Source: Candidatus Hydrogenedens sp. (lineage in GTDB: Bacteria > Hydrogenedentota > Hydrogenedentia > Hydrogenedentales > Hydrogenedentaceae). From it: a DNA stretch of 43,409 nucleotides. Numbering within the stretch: the first letter of the stretch is position 1; every line of letters starts with the position of its first letter. Below the pieces are notes generated by a model. That model saw only the letters and a list, made by a program, of their open reading frames with translations. It was not told where the DNA came from and ran no database searches. Location: positions 1 through 43,409 of the forward strand of contig DAOSBX010000029.1 in the NCBI GenBank assembly GCA_035361075.1. Reading direction: 5' to 3'. Of the stretch, positions 25,449 through 34,822 are shown piece after piece. Made by a program: the position numbers and the translations under genes.

Positions 25449-26975
25449 TTAGAAATAGCAACGTGCACCTATATAAATATTTGAATTTTCCATAAATTGC
25501 CCAAAAAATGTGTATGGCTCGTTTCCAATAAAAATATTAGCACCTCCTTCGACCCACCAATTGTCATTGATTTTATAACGTATATTCGGTCGTAAATATG
25601 AGTCCTGGTCAGTTGGTGAGTAATACATGAACCATGAAAGGATAAGGTTTTGATTTAATAATTGACGTGTGAGCCGTATTGTGGTGACTAAACGGTCCTG
25701 GTCTTTGTTATGAACCCAGAAAGGTTGTGCTTCTTTATATTCGTCATAATCTAACATGTGTTCAAGATAAATCTGCAAACCGCCTGTAAAATCTTTAGTC
25801 AGTTCTTGTTCATACCCGACAAGGAATCGGAATTCGGAATTGTTTATAAATGGGCTATTACCATCTCTATCTTCTTTAGAATCGTAATAACCCATTTCAA
25901 TGGAGAGAATCCCTTTCCATACAGGACCACGAAGACTGGTTCCATAAACATTTAGTTTAGGGAAGAATGCCTGTAATGGTGGATATAGTTTTTGACCGCC
26001 AGGACTTTTCCATCTACCAGAATAACTGTAAAATGCCAATTCAAATGTGTTTATTTTGCGGTAGGCACGAAAAGCCCACTCATCATCATGGAACCAGTCG
26101 CCTGGATGGTCAATACGCACTTCGTTATCCTCACCCTGAAGACTGTTGAATAATGGATTCCAGAACGTAATGGGGTCGCCTGTAATATATCTGTCAGGAG
26201 TAAATCGTGGAGTATAAACAATTTCAAAATTGAACCATTCGGGATATAAGCCCAATTTGATGGAATCAGATGGGGCTTTCAAATATTCTTGTTCTCTTCC
26301 AACAAAGTAGGAGTTCCAGTCTTTGGGGAACAGGTCATTAATGAAAAGCATATCTCCCGTACCCCATGTTAAGATTTGTCTTCCTAACCGAATATCTAAA
26401 AACGATGTGATTGTCCATGATATTCTTGCTTGGCGTAGGTCAAAATTGAGTTCTTCTTCAACAAGGTCACCATAAAAGTCACCTGTAGTTTCTATCTCAA
26501 TTTTGTCCCAAAATTTTTCAGCTTTAAGTTGTAACCGAGATTCACCAAGAATTAAGTCTTTGGATTGTTGTTTGTCTTCTCGATAGCGAGTGCCAATTCG
26601 GTTGTCCAAAAAGCCTTTTATGTCAATACCTAATGGTTTCTTTTTCTCTTGTTTTGCTTTCTCTGTTTTTGGTTGGTCTGGAGTCGGGGCTTGTTCAAGA
26701 CCTGCGGGTAGTTGCGGTTCGTTTGATGGAGTAGATTCTAATCCTTGTGGTAATTGAGGTTCATTTGAAGGTAACGTATTGTTTAAACCTGCAGGTAAAG
26801 GAGGTTCATTATGATTCGTTGATTCTGAAGAGGATGATAATCCTTTAGGTAAGGCAGGTTCATCTGTATAGGAAGTGGAAGGGATAAGAGTTGTTAAAGA
26901 TAATAAAAGGATAGATAAAATAACAAATAAATAAAACAAATCAATCTTTATCAGGGAGTTAATGTTATTGTCCAT
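25449..26975 (-). CDS. Outer-membrane beta-barrel protein with proline-rich N-terminal repeats
   Basis: The 508-aa product has a hydrophobic export signal (about 12-32). Four repeats of the form E-P-x-L-P-x-G-L at 39-46, 57-64, 72-79 and 86-93 come next, then a charged Lys-rich linker (103-113) and a barrel-like region of alternating amphipathic strands. It contains DIRLGRQILTWGTGDMLFIN (about 195-215), recalling DUF1302-like porins often linked to RND/LolA-like systems, and ends with aromatic residues (GARCYF), as outer-membrane barrels do. Substrate unknown. The proline-rich part probably spans the periplasm or binds the cell wall (inference). Confidence 0.75.
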   Translation of the reverse strand: MDNNINSLIKIDLFYLFVILSILLLSLTTLIPSTSYTDEPALPKGLSSSSESTNHNEPPLPAGLNNTLPSNEPQLPQGLESTPSNEPQLPAGLEQAPTPDQPKTEKAKQEKKKPLGIDIKGFLDNRIGTRYREDKQQSKDLILGESRLQLKAEKFWDKIEIETTGDFYGDLVEEELNFDLRQARISWTITSFLDIRLGRQILTWGTGDMLFINDLFPKDWNSYFVGREQEYLKAPSDSIKLGLYPEWFNFEIVYTPRFTPDRYITGDPITFWNPLFNSLQGEDNEVRIDHPGDWFHDDEWAFRAYRKINTFELAFYSYSGRWKSPGGQKLYPPLQAFFPKLNVYGTSLRGPVWKGILSIEMGYYDSKEDRDGNSPFINNSEFRFLVGYEQELTKDFTGGLQIYLEHMLDYDEYKEAQPFWVHNKDQDRLVTTIRLTRQLLNQNLILSWFMYYSPTDQDSYLRPNIRYKINDNWWVEGGANIFIGNEPYTFFGQFMENSNIYIGARCYF

Positions 26976-27015
26976 TTTTATCTTCCTTCAATAAAATAAA
27001 TAATAATATATTTTA

Positions 27016-28185
27016 TTATGTATTTTTCTTATCAAAAAAATCGTCAGATATCTTCAATATATTTAAAATTTGTTCCCCATACATTTTCAGGCGAACAGGT
27101 CCTAAAATTTTTAATTTTATGAGGTCAGAATGGGTTTTAGGTCCTGCATGGGCGAGGATAGATATTTTATTTTTTGTTAATACAACATCCGAATCAAGAT
27201 TCCGAGAAGTGGCTAAATTTCTTCGCCATTTCATAAGCAGAGAAACCCTGTTTTTTACTCGTGGGTCGTTATTTTTTCTATGTGAAATATTAATAGGTTC
27301 TTTATTTATAAGTGCTTCCCCAATTATTTTGATTAATTCTTGTTTGTTAATATGTTTTGAGATAGATTGTGCACCTTGAATTTTTTCCAATTTCTCTAAT
27401 GAAGTTGGTAACGACCGTGATATGTTAATCAAACAACGATTTGAGATGAGTTTATTAGGTTGAATGTGGATTTTTTCAGCAAGCGTTTTTCGGTAGTAGT
27501 AAAGAGCCTTAAGGGCTTTTATGTTTTTTTCTGGGAGATTCCTATTGCCAAGTAAATTAAGAAATTGAGAGGCATCTTCATCTTTAGAAAATTCATGGGG
27601 TAATTCTTCAAAAATTTCCTTTGCTTCTTCCCATAATCCCTTTTCTATTAGTTTTTCTTTCATTATTTCTTCTAATGGAATTAAGTAGTGAGAATCACGA
27701 TAAGCATAACTTAATTGTTGTTCTGATAAAGGTCTTTTTTTCCAGTCTGATTTTTGATATTTTTTGTCATGATTAATGTTTAGAATGGAGTGAAGGAGAA
27801 AAACGAGTCCTAAGTGCTTATAACCTAAGAGTTTGCCAGCCCACATCGTGTCAAAAAGGTTTTTTACTTCCCAGCGGTATTGTGTCCAGAGAAGACGAAG
27901 GTCGTATTCACAAGCATGAAAGATTTTTTCAATATTGGGATTGGCTAATAACGTTCCTAATTCGGAAAAGTCAAAATTTGCTAATGGGTCAAGGAGAAAA
28001 TCATAACCCCTTACTGATATTTGAATTAGACAAATTTCACCAGGGTATTCATAAATGGAATTAGCTTCAAGGTCTAAAGCGATTTTAGGTTCATTACTTA
28101 ATATTTTTAATACTTTTTCCCAGTCTTTTCGTGTCTGAATAAGATTATAATTGTTAATTACAAAATCAATATTTTTATGAGGCAT
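27016..28185 (-). CDS. rnd: Ribonuclease D
   Basis: A 389-aa 3'-5' exoribonuclease for tRNA 3' maturation. The DEDDy site is complete: D38 and E40 in IALDLEANS, D95 in HACEYDLRLL, and Y160/D164 in YAYRDSHYL. An HRDC region occupies about 205-295 and a second HRDC-like region about 305-380. Length matches E. coli RNase D (375). It lies 35 bp after purQ and 40 bp before the outer-membrane protein gene, all on the minus strand. Start: ATG within CATAAAAATATTG on the plus-strand complement, without a strong SD. Confidence 0.94.
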   Translation of the reverse strand: MPHKNIDFVINNYNLIQTRKDWEKVLKILSNEPKIALDLEANSIYEYPGEICLIQISVRGYDFLLDPLANFDFSELGTLLANPNIEKIFHACEYDLRLLWTQYRWEVKNLFDTMWAGKLLGYKHLGLVFLLHSILNINHDKKYQKSDWKKRPLSEQQLSYAYRDSHYLIPLEEIMKEKLIEKGLWEEAKEIFEELPHEFSKDEDASQFLNLLGNRNLPEKNIKALKALYYYRKTLAEKIHIQPNKLISNRCLINISRSLPTSLEKLEKIQGAQSISKHINKQELIKIIGEALINKEPINISHRKNNDPRVKNRVSLLMKWRRNLATSRNLDSDVVLTKNKISILAHAGPKTHSDLIKLKILGPVRLKMYGEQILNILKISDDFFDKKNT

Positions 28186-28220
28186 ATAACACGTATCAAT
28201 ATTATTTAATTGTAGATAGT

Positions 28221-29006
28221 TTACAAATTCTTTTTTGCATAAGCGATTCCATTTTCAAATATTTTCAACCCATCTCCAGAACCTTCCAATTTAATGCGGT
28301 TCCAGAGAGGATGTAATTTTGAGTCCCAGAACCCTTCTGGATGTGGCATAAGCCCAAAAATTCTACCGTTAGGGTTACATATCCCAGCAATATCATTGAT
28401 AGAACCATTAGGATTGCTTGGATACTCATTGTTTGCAAGTGTTCCATCTGGCTTCATGTATTGTAATACAATTTGGTTTTGCTTGTGTAATTTTTCCAAA
28501 ACAAGTGGGTCTTTGGTTAAAAACTTTCCTTCTCCGTGTCGCACAGGTAAATCTAATTGGTTTATGTCTTTTGTCCATACACAAGGTGAATGGGGATTTA
28601 TTTTTAGATGTACCCATCGGTCTTCAAAACGGCCAGAATTGTTGTGGGTTAATGTGACTAATTGTTTAAATTCGCCATCGAATAAGGGAAGAATTCCCAT
28701 TTTTACCATGACTTGAAAGCCATTACAGATTCCAATTATTAATTTTCCATCATTAATAAATTTTTGGAGTGGTTTTTCCAATCGGTAGCGGATTCTATTT
28801 GCAAGGATTCTTCCAGAGGCGACGTCGTCGCCGAAGGAGAACCCCCCAGGGATAGCGAAGATCTTTGAAGATTCGAGATAATCTGGTTTTTCAATAAGGT
28901 CATTTAAATGAATAAGTAATGGTTCAGCACCTGCTTTTTGGAAAGCGTATGCCGTTTCGCGTTCACAATTAATACCAAAACCTGTTAGTACAAGAACCTT
29001 AACCAT
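28221..29006 (-). CDS. purQ: Phosphoribosylformylglycinamidine synthase, glutaminase subunit
   Basis: A 261-aa class I glutamine amidotransferase that supplies ammonia to PurL in purine synthesis step 4. It has GFGINCERETAYAFQKAGA, FAIPGGFSFGDDVASGRI, the nucleophile C94 in IGICNGFQV, and the His/Glu pair in MPHPEGFW near 231. It lacks the purS gene as a separate neighbour because PurS-like domains are fused to PurL. It starts 9 bp after purL. Confidence 0.97.
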   Translation of the reverse strand: MVKVLVLTGFGINCERETAYAFQKAGAEPLLIHLNDLIEKPDYLESSKIFAIPGGFSFGDDVASGRILANRIRYRLEKPLQKFINDGKLIIGICNGFQVMVKMGILPLFDGEFKQLVTLTHNNSGRFEDRWVHLKINPHSPCVWTKDINQLDLPVRHGEGKFLTKDPLVLEKLHKQNQIVLQYMKPDGTLANNEYPSNPNGSINDIAGICNPNGRIFGLMPHPEGFWDSKLHPLWNRIKLEGSGDGLKIFENGIAYAKKNL

Positions 29007-29015
29007 AGTATATCC

Positions 29016-31979
29016 TTAAATACGCAATGTTTTTTGCCATGCCTCTTTAAGTTCGTAAATGGTAGTGTGTATAACTGGATGTCCAGTATATCCATTTATA
29101 GTAAAATCAGGGGCAGAGGTAACGTTACCAAGATAATAAATATTTACATCGTTCATTAATTTTAAAAATGCGTTCTCTTTATGTTCTGGGACAGAGACAA
29201 TATGTCGGCAGGGTGTTTCACTAAATAGGGAGACTATATCATCTTCAATTTGTAGTGGTTGTATGTTTATTTCCATACCAAGAGCACCAGCAAATGCACT
29301 TTCCGCTAAGGTGACTGCAAGTCCTCCATCGGAACAGTCATGGCATGAGGAAATTAACCCTTGTTTAATAGCCTCATGGATTCGTGTATATTGTATTACA
29401 GCTTCTGTAGGTGTAACGATTGGAACAGTTCCACCCTCGATATTATTTAATACTGCCCATTCACTTCCGCCGAGTGCCTCAACAGTTTTACCAATAAGAT
29501 AGATTCTATCACCGGGTTGTTTTACATCCATCGTCATTGTTTGCTGAATATCATTTATAAAACCGATAGCTGTGAAAAGTAATGTGGGAGGTATTGAAAT
29601 TTTTATATTGCCAATCTTATAGTCGTTTTTCATACTATCTTTACCGCTAATAAGCGGGATTTTGTATGTAACACATGTATCGTATAGTCCTTGGCATGTT
29701 AGGACTAATTGGGCTAATTTATGGGCACCATCAGGAGTTTTTTCACTTTCTACAGGGTCAGGCCAACAGAAATTGTCTAAACCCGCAATATCTCCTAATT
29801 GCACTCCTACTGCAACAAGATTTCTAACAGCTTCATCCACAGCATTCGCAGACATTTGATAACAATCGAGGTCACTGTATTTGGGGCAAATACCGCATGC
29901 GACTGCAAGTCCACGATTGGAGTCATATACTGGTCGTATGACAGAGGCATCGCCAGGTCCATCGTAAGTTGCACCTTGAAATGGTTTTAATATGGTTTGT
30001 GCCTGTACCTCATGGTCATACATCCGCACAAAGGATTCTTTACTACATACATTTAAACTACCTAATACCTTTTTTAGGTCATCAGTTAAATCCAATTTTT
30101 TGGGGATATTAAATCTTTTTGATGGTGAAGGTGTAAGTTTTGCTCTTAACTGCATTGTAGGGACACCCTCATGGAGGAAATGCATAGATAAAGAGGCAAT
30201 TAATTTATTATTGTAATAACAGTTAAGATATCCAGAATCTGTAAATTTACCGAGAACCGTTGCCTCTACGTCTCTACGCTTTGCAAGTTCGAGAAATTCA
30301 TCAATGTGTTCAGGTGGTACTGCGAGAGTCATTCGTTCTTGTGATTCAGATAGAAAAATCTCCCATGGTGCAAGCCCAGCATATTTAAGAGGTGCTCGGT
30401 CTAAATAAACATTTGCACCTCCTGGAATTCTTGCCATTTCTCCAATACTTGAAGATAAGCCACCTGCACCGTCATCGGTAACTGCATTGTATAAAGACCG
30501 ATCCCTTGCCTCAAAAAGGAAGTCCGAAAGTTTCTTCTGCGTAATGGGGTCGCCTATTTGGACGGCTGTGACTGGGGAACCTTCATGGAGCTCTTCCGAT
30601 GAGAAAGTAGCACCGTGTATTCCGTCTTTGCCTATTCTTCCGCCAAGCATAACAATCAGGTCGCCACTGCGTGCTTGTTTCTCATGGCTGGGTTTCCCAT
30701 TAATCTTATTAGGGATTATTCCACCTGTGCCACAGAAGACTAAAGGTTTCCCTAAAAAACGTTCATGAAACACAATTGCTCCATTAACTGTGGGTATACC
30801 ACTTTGATTGCCTCCGTCTCTCACACCAGCATGAACGCCACGGAGCACTCTTCGTGGATGGAATAATCGTTCTGGAATTTTCCCTTCATAGAAAGGTGAT
30901 GCAAAACAAAATACATCTGTATTGAAAATACAACGGCAACCTAAACCAGCACCTAAAATATCACGATTTACACCAACAATACCTGTAATAGCACCACCAT
31001 AAGGGTCAAGTGCTGAAGGGCTATTATGTGTTTCGACTTTCATTGAAATAAGATGATTATCATCAAATCGTATAAGACCTGCATTATCGTGGAAAACACT
31101 TACCAGCCAATTAATTTCGGATTGGAGTTTTTCTGTAACAGATTTTATATATGTTTTGAATAGACTATTGATTTTTTGGGTCTCATTATCATTTTCGAAG
31201 TTAATCTCTGCATTAAATATTTTATGTTTGCAGTGTTCAGACCATGTTTGTGCCAAAATTTCTAATTCAATATCAGTTGGACAATCAGGTAAATTATGCT
31301 TTTTCCTATGGTTCTTCGTTTCTGGATTCTGATAATAGTCTTTAATGGCTTTCATTTCACGTAGGTCAAGGGCTAATAATCTTTTTTGGCTTAATTCAAC
31401 CAATCCTTTATCGTCCAAATCTAAAGAAATGGTTTCTACAATGCTTTCCGTTTTTTCCTTTACAATAGGAGGTGGTAATAAAAAAAGGTCATCTTTTGTT
31501 GAAAGTTCATTTAGAGATAGCACACACCAGTGTTGGATAAGTTCATTTGCAAGAAGTTCTCTCGCAATTTTTGAACAAAGGTCTTTAGATAAACCTGCAA
31601 ACCAATACATTGTTGATTTGAAAACAAGTTCATCCGATTTTAAATCGCGAGAAATGGTATCCTGAATTCCCTCTCGTGCACTTTTACCAACATTGTCCGT
31701 AACTCCAGGGCGAAATCCAACCTCAACAACATGTTGGTATTCATGGGAGAAGAGAATATGCTTATTTATTGATGAAATTTGTATTACAGAATCGGTAAAT
31801 AATTCATTTGCTATTTTTATTAGTTCATGTTCTGTGAGATTTGCCATGATTGTATATACATCAACCACACGAATAGAATTACAGGTAATGGCTAAATCGT
31901 CTTTTATTTGTGAACATAAACTTTTACCGATAGGGTCCGTCAGTTCCGGTCGAACAGAGACTTCAATTCGGTTGAGCAT
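29016..31979 (-). CDS. purL: Phosphoribosylformylglycinamidine synthase, PurS-PurS-PurL fusion
   Basis: The 987-aa ATP-dependent FGAM synthase has two PurS-like domains at the N-terminus (about 1-80, RIEVSVRPELTDPIGKSL; about 82-165, HVVEVGFRPGVTDNVGKSA). The PurL ATPase body follows with WSEHCKHKIF, KVETHNSPSALDPYGGAITG, RVLRGVHAGVRDGGNQSGIP, DRSLYNAVTDDGAGGLSSS, AVACGICPKY and ISGKDSMKND. It is longer than small PurL (about 740) and shorter than the PurL-PurQ fusion (about 1300). Similar fused forms are known in some deltaproteobacteria. It overlaps purM by 17 bp and precedes purQ by 9 bp. Confidence 0.96.
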   Translation of the reverse strand: MLNRIEVSVRPELTDPIGKSLCSQIKDDLAITCNSIRVVDVYTIMANLTEHELIKIANELFTDSVIQISSINKHILFSHEYQHVVEVGFRPGVTDNVGKSAREGIQDTISRDLKSDELVFKSTMYWFAGLSKDLCSKIARELLANELIQHWCVLSLNELSTKDDLFLLPPPIVKEKTESIVETISLDLDDKGLVELSQKRLLALDLREMKAIKDYYQNPETKNHRKKHNLPDCPTDIELEILAQTWSEHCKHKIFNAEINFENDNETQKINSLFKTYIKSVTEKLQSEINWLVSVFHDNAGLIRFDDNHLISMKVETHNSPSALDPYGGAITGIVGVNRDILGAGLGCRCIFNTDVFCFASPFYEGKIPERLFHPRRVLRGVHAGVRDGGNQSGIPTVNGAIVFHERFLGKPLVFCGTGGIIPNKINGKPSHEKQARSGDLIVMLGGRIGKDGIHGATFSSEELHEGSPVTAVQIGDPITQKKLSDFLFEARDRSLYNAVTDDGAGGLSSSIGEMARIPGGANVYLDRAPLKYAGLAPWEIFLSESQERMTLAVPPEHIDEFLELAKRRDVEATVLGKFTDSGYLNCYYNNKLIASLSMHFLHEGVPTMQLRAKLTPSPSKRFNIPKKLDLTDDLKKVLGSLNVCSKESFVRMYDHEVQAQTILKPFQGATYDGPGDASVIRPVYDSNRGLAVACGICPKYSDLDCYQMSANAVDEAVRNLVAVGVQLGDIAGLDNFCWPDPVESEKTPDGAHKLAQLVLTCQGLYDTCVTYKIPLISGKDSMKNDYKIGNIKISIPPTLLFTAIGFINDIQQTMTMDVKQPGDRIYLIGKTVEALGGSEWAVLNNIEGGTVPIVTPTEAVIQYTRIHEAIKQGLISSCHDCSDGGLAVTLAESAFAGALGMEINIQPLQIEDDIVSLFSETPCRHIVSVPEHKENAFLKLMNDVNIYYLGNVTSAPDFTINGYTGHPVIHTTIYELKEAWQKTLRI

Positions 31980-33033
31980 ATTTTAAATTCCCTTTATAAT
32001 ACACTTTCCTTTCGCCATTGATTATTTTTCCTACAATATGTACAGTTACACCTGCTTGTTCGAATGCTTTCAATACTTTGGGTAGATGTTCTTCTGGAAT
32101 GATAAATAGTAAACCAAGCCCCATATTAAAAACACGCAACATTTCTTCATCATCTACATTTCCAGTTTCTTTTAAGAAGCGGAATAGGTATGGCACTTCC
32201 CAACTACCAAGGTTAATTTCCGCACCTATATTTTCAGGTAGAATTCGCGGTAGATTTTCTGTAATACCCCCTCCTGTAATATGAGCCATACCACGAACGT
32301 CTGCTAACTTCATGACTATTTGCATAATCTTTGAGTAGCAGAGATGAGGAGCCATTAAAGTATCGTATACGGATTGATTTGTTCCTGGAAATGTATCTTC
32401 TAATTTTAATTTTGCTACTTCAAAACATATTTTACGTGCGAGGGTGTATCCGTTTGTGTGTAACCCTGAAGAAGCAAGTCCGAGTATAACATCGCCAGAT
32501 TGAATATGTGAGCCATCAACGATTTTTTTACGGTCTACAATTCCAACAATAGTTCCTACAAGGTCATACTCTTCTGGTTTATATACATCAGGCATTTCTG
32601 CAGTCTCTCCTCCGATGAGAGCACAACCAGCCTGACCGCAACCTAATGTGAGCCCACGTACAACCTCAATAATTGTCGAAGGATTTAATTTGCCCATGGC
32701 AATATAATCAAGAAAAAAGAGAGGTTTTGCACCTTGAACTAAAATGTCGTTTACGCAATGGGAGACGAGGTCAATTCCCACTGTATCATGTTTATTTGCC
32801 ATAATCGCTAATTTTAGTTTTGTTCCTACTCCGTCAATACTTGAAACGAGAACAGGTTCTTCAATACCTTGTAAGTCAGGTTGGAAAAGTCCACCAAATA
32901 ATCCTATGTTATATAAGACTTGGTCGTTGAACGTCCTTTTAACTAATTCTTTAATTTCGCTAACTGCTTCATTCGCAGCGTCAATATTAACGCCTGCGTC
33001 TTTATAACTTAATTTTCGTGTTTCGTCGTCCAT
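31963..33033 (-). CDS. purM: Phosphoribosylformylglycinamidine cyclo-ligase
   Basis: A 356-aa AIR synthase that closes the imidazole ring after PurL/PurQ. Motifs: SYKDAGVNIDAANEAV at the start, SSIDGVGTKLKLA, HCVNDILVQGAKPLFFLDYIA, ALIGGETAEMPDVY, LGLASSGLHTNGYTLAR and HITGGGITENLPRILP. Length is normal (about 345). It is the first gene of the purM-purL-purQ cluster; a minus-strand TATTAT at 33078-33073 with TTCGAT 18 bp upstream may be its promoter. Confidence 0.97.
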   Translation of the reverse strand: MDDETRKLSYKDAGVNIDAANEAVSEIKELVKRTFNDQVLYNIGLFGGLFQPDLQGIEEPVLVSSIDGVGTKLKLAIMANKHDTVGIDLVSHCVNDILVQGAKPLFFLDYIAMGKLNPSTIIEVVRGLTLGCGQAGCALIGGETAEMPDVYKPEEYDLVGTIVGIVDRKKIVDGSHIQSGDVILGLASSGLHTNGYTLARKICFEVAKLKLEDTFPGTNQSVYDTLMAPHLCYSKIMQIVMKLADVRGMAHITGGGITENLPRILPENIGAEINLGSWEVPYLFRFLKETGNVDDEEMLRVFNMGLGLLFIIPEEHLPKVLKAFEQAGVTVHIVGKIINGERKVYYKGNLKYAQPN

Positions 33034-33052
33034 AAATTATTCCTCTAATTAA

Positions 33053-33102
33053 TTGCCCAATAAATTGGTAGTATAATAGCATATATAGAAATATAAATCG
33101 AA
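33053..33102 (-). promoter_or_regulatory. Putative divergent promoter region, purM side
   Basis: On the minus strand TTCGAT (33102-33097) and TATTAT (33078-33073) are 18 bp apart, placing a start about 33 nt before purM. The same stretch holds a plus-strand TATAAT at 33072-33077 preceded by TTAATT. No purine riboswitch is seen. Confidence 0.4.
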
Positions 33103-33178
33103 TAGAGCATACCTTTACTATAAGGGAGGTAATATTAGAATTCATGGAAAAGGTGAAAAATGAACTTTATCATCAAAT

Positions 33179-34822
33179 ATGAATATGAATTTATTTAAAA
33201 ATGAAAATGTAATTCATACCTTAATATTTTCATCAATTGTTTTGCCTCCTTTAATTTTTTCTTTTGAGTTCACTTCCTTCCTATATCCCAAAGAAATTGT
33301 GTTGAGTGGTTTACTTCTACTCTTGTTTCCATTTTTTTTGGCACGAACTGAAACGTTAGTTGTTAATCTTCATTCCCTATTATTCTTGATTTTAATTTTA
33401 TTTTTTTGTTTGAGCATATTTTATGCGAAAGTGCCAGAACAAACGTTGATTAGAGTAAGTGAACTAACCTTGTTTTTAGTTTATATTATTGTTATAGATG
33501 ATTTTTGTGTGAAGAGTACTTATAAAAATGCTATGGATTTAGGAATCATTATTTCTGGGTTGGGTATTTCATTAACATTAATCATTCAAAAATATAATAT
33601 AGTACCAGTTCTATTCCCTACATTTCCCGAGTATAAACAACTATATTCTGTATTTGGCAATCAAAACCTTGCAGGTTCGTATATTGCCTTGTCTATGATT
33701 TGGCTATTGACTCGCAAACAAGAAATTATAAGAAAGAATTTATATGTTGTTTTATGTTCTTTTGTTCTTGGATACGGTTTATTTTTGAGTAATTCTCGGT
33801 CATCATGGATTGCTTTTCTATTTTGTTTTATTCTTTTTATTTTTGATATGGGTAGGGATAAGGAAGATAAGTATCATTTATCTATTGGTTTAAGTTTAGG
33901 CATTTTATTGGCACTTATTTTAGCATTACCTACTGTTATACCACGGATTACACAATCTTTTTCAGGAAGTGATGTTGGGTTTCGTACACGGCTATGGATA
34001 TATGACGGTACTATCAGAATGTTTTTAAAGAATCCATTATTAGGGGTTGGATTTGGAAATTATTATTATTGGAGCCCGAAATATTTGGGGGATGCTTTAC
34101 ATTCAAATTACGGTAATACTCATTATAGGAATGAATTGTTAACTTTGCATGCTCATAATGATATTTTGGAGTTACTTGCAGAAGGTGGAATTATAATTGG
34201 GATATTAATACTTATTTTCTATTTCCTACCAATTATACTTTATCGAAAGAATTATGTTTGGATTGTATTTTTAATAACATCACTTTTTAATCCCATATTT
34301 ATTAGCGGATTTCATATAAGTATAGCGTTATTTTCTTTGATGAACCATATAAATATTGGGACTAAGAGTGTGATGAATATATTAAGCAGATATGAATTAT
34401 TTTTAAATAGAAAATGGAGATATGTAGTAGTTGTTTTAGGAATATTTATTATGGTTTTTCTTTCATATACGTTGTGGTTACCTGATTATAAATTAAGGCA
34501 GGCAGAAAAACAGTTAATATTACATATAGATTGTTCGAGCCATTACCAGATGTTAGTAAAATCAAGATTTGCCTCTTATGCAACGTGGGAAGGGTATGCC
34601 CAATCACTAATACTAAAAAAAGATTATGAAAATGCCTATCATGTTCTAAAAAAAGCATTAGAAAAGACGGACTCAGGGTTTATATATTTATTATTAGGTA
34701 GATGTGCAAGCGAGTTAGGAAAAAAAGAAGAAAGTATCCGATGGTATCGTGAATGTTTATATCGATTTCCCAATAATATAGAGGCTCAAGAAGGGGTAAA
34801 AGTTAACTCAGATTTGCAATAA
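33179..34822 (+). CDS. O-antigen ligase/polymerase-like membrane protein with C-terminal TPR
   Basis: The 547-aa product has about 11-12 hydrophobic helices. The O-antigen-ligase family loop contains DVGFRTRLWIYDGTIRMFLKNPLLGVGFGNYYY and RNELLTLHAHNDILELLAEGG; the conserved Arg and the H-A-H-N motif match. Residues about 485-545 form tetratricopeptide-like helices (NAYHVLKKALEKTDSGFIYLLLG). The family transfers polymerised O-antigen or other glycans across the periplasmic face. There is no SD before the ATG at 33179; two tiny overlapping frames (33144 and 33160) lead into it. It converges on and overlaps the TPR/zinc-ribbon gene by 20 bp. Confidence 0.85.
   Translation: MNMNLFKNENVIHTLIFSSIVLPPLIFSFEFTSFLYPKEIVLSGLLLLLFPFFLARTETLVVNLHSLLFLILILFFCLSIFYAKVPEQTLIRVSELTLFLVYIIVIDDFCVKSTYKNAMDLGIIISGLGISLTLIIQKYNIVPVLFPTFPEYKQLYSVFGNQNLAGSYIALSMIWLLTRKQEIIRKNLYVVLCSFVLGYGLFLSNSRSSWIAFLFCFILFIFDMGRDKEDKYHLSIGLSLGILLALILALPTVIPRITQSFSGSDVGFRTRLWIYDGTIRMFLKNPLLGVGFGNYYYWSPKYLGDALHSNYGNTHYRNELLTLHAHNDILELLAEGGIIIGILILIFYFLPIILYRKNYVWIVFLITSLFNPIFISGFHISIALFSLMNHINIGTKSVMNILSRYELFLNRKWRYVVVVLGIFIMVFLSYTLWLPDYKLRQAEKQLILHIDCSSHYQMLVKSRFASYATWEGYAQSLILKKDYENAYHVLKKALEKTDSGFIYLLLGRCASELGKKEESIRWYRECLYRFPNNIEAQEGVKVNSDLQ

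Noticed and set aside
28294..28716. 140-codon antisense frame over purQ
   Set aside because: Shadow of a clear purQ gene with no recognisable domain; the same reasoning removes the long antisense frames at 36656-37087, 24630-25055 and 23210-23581.
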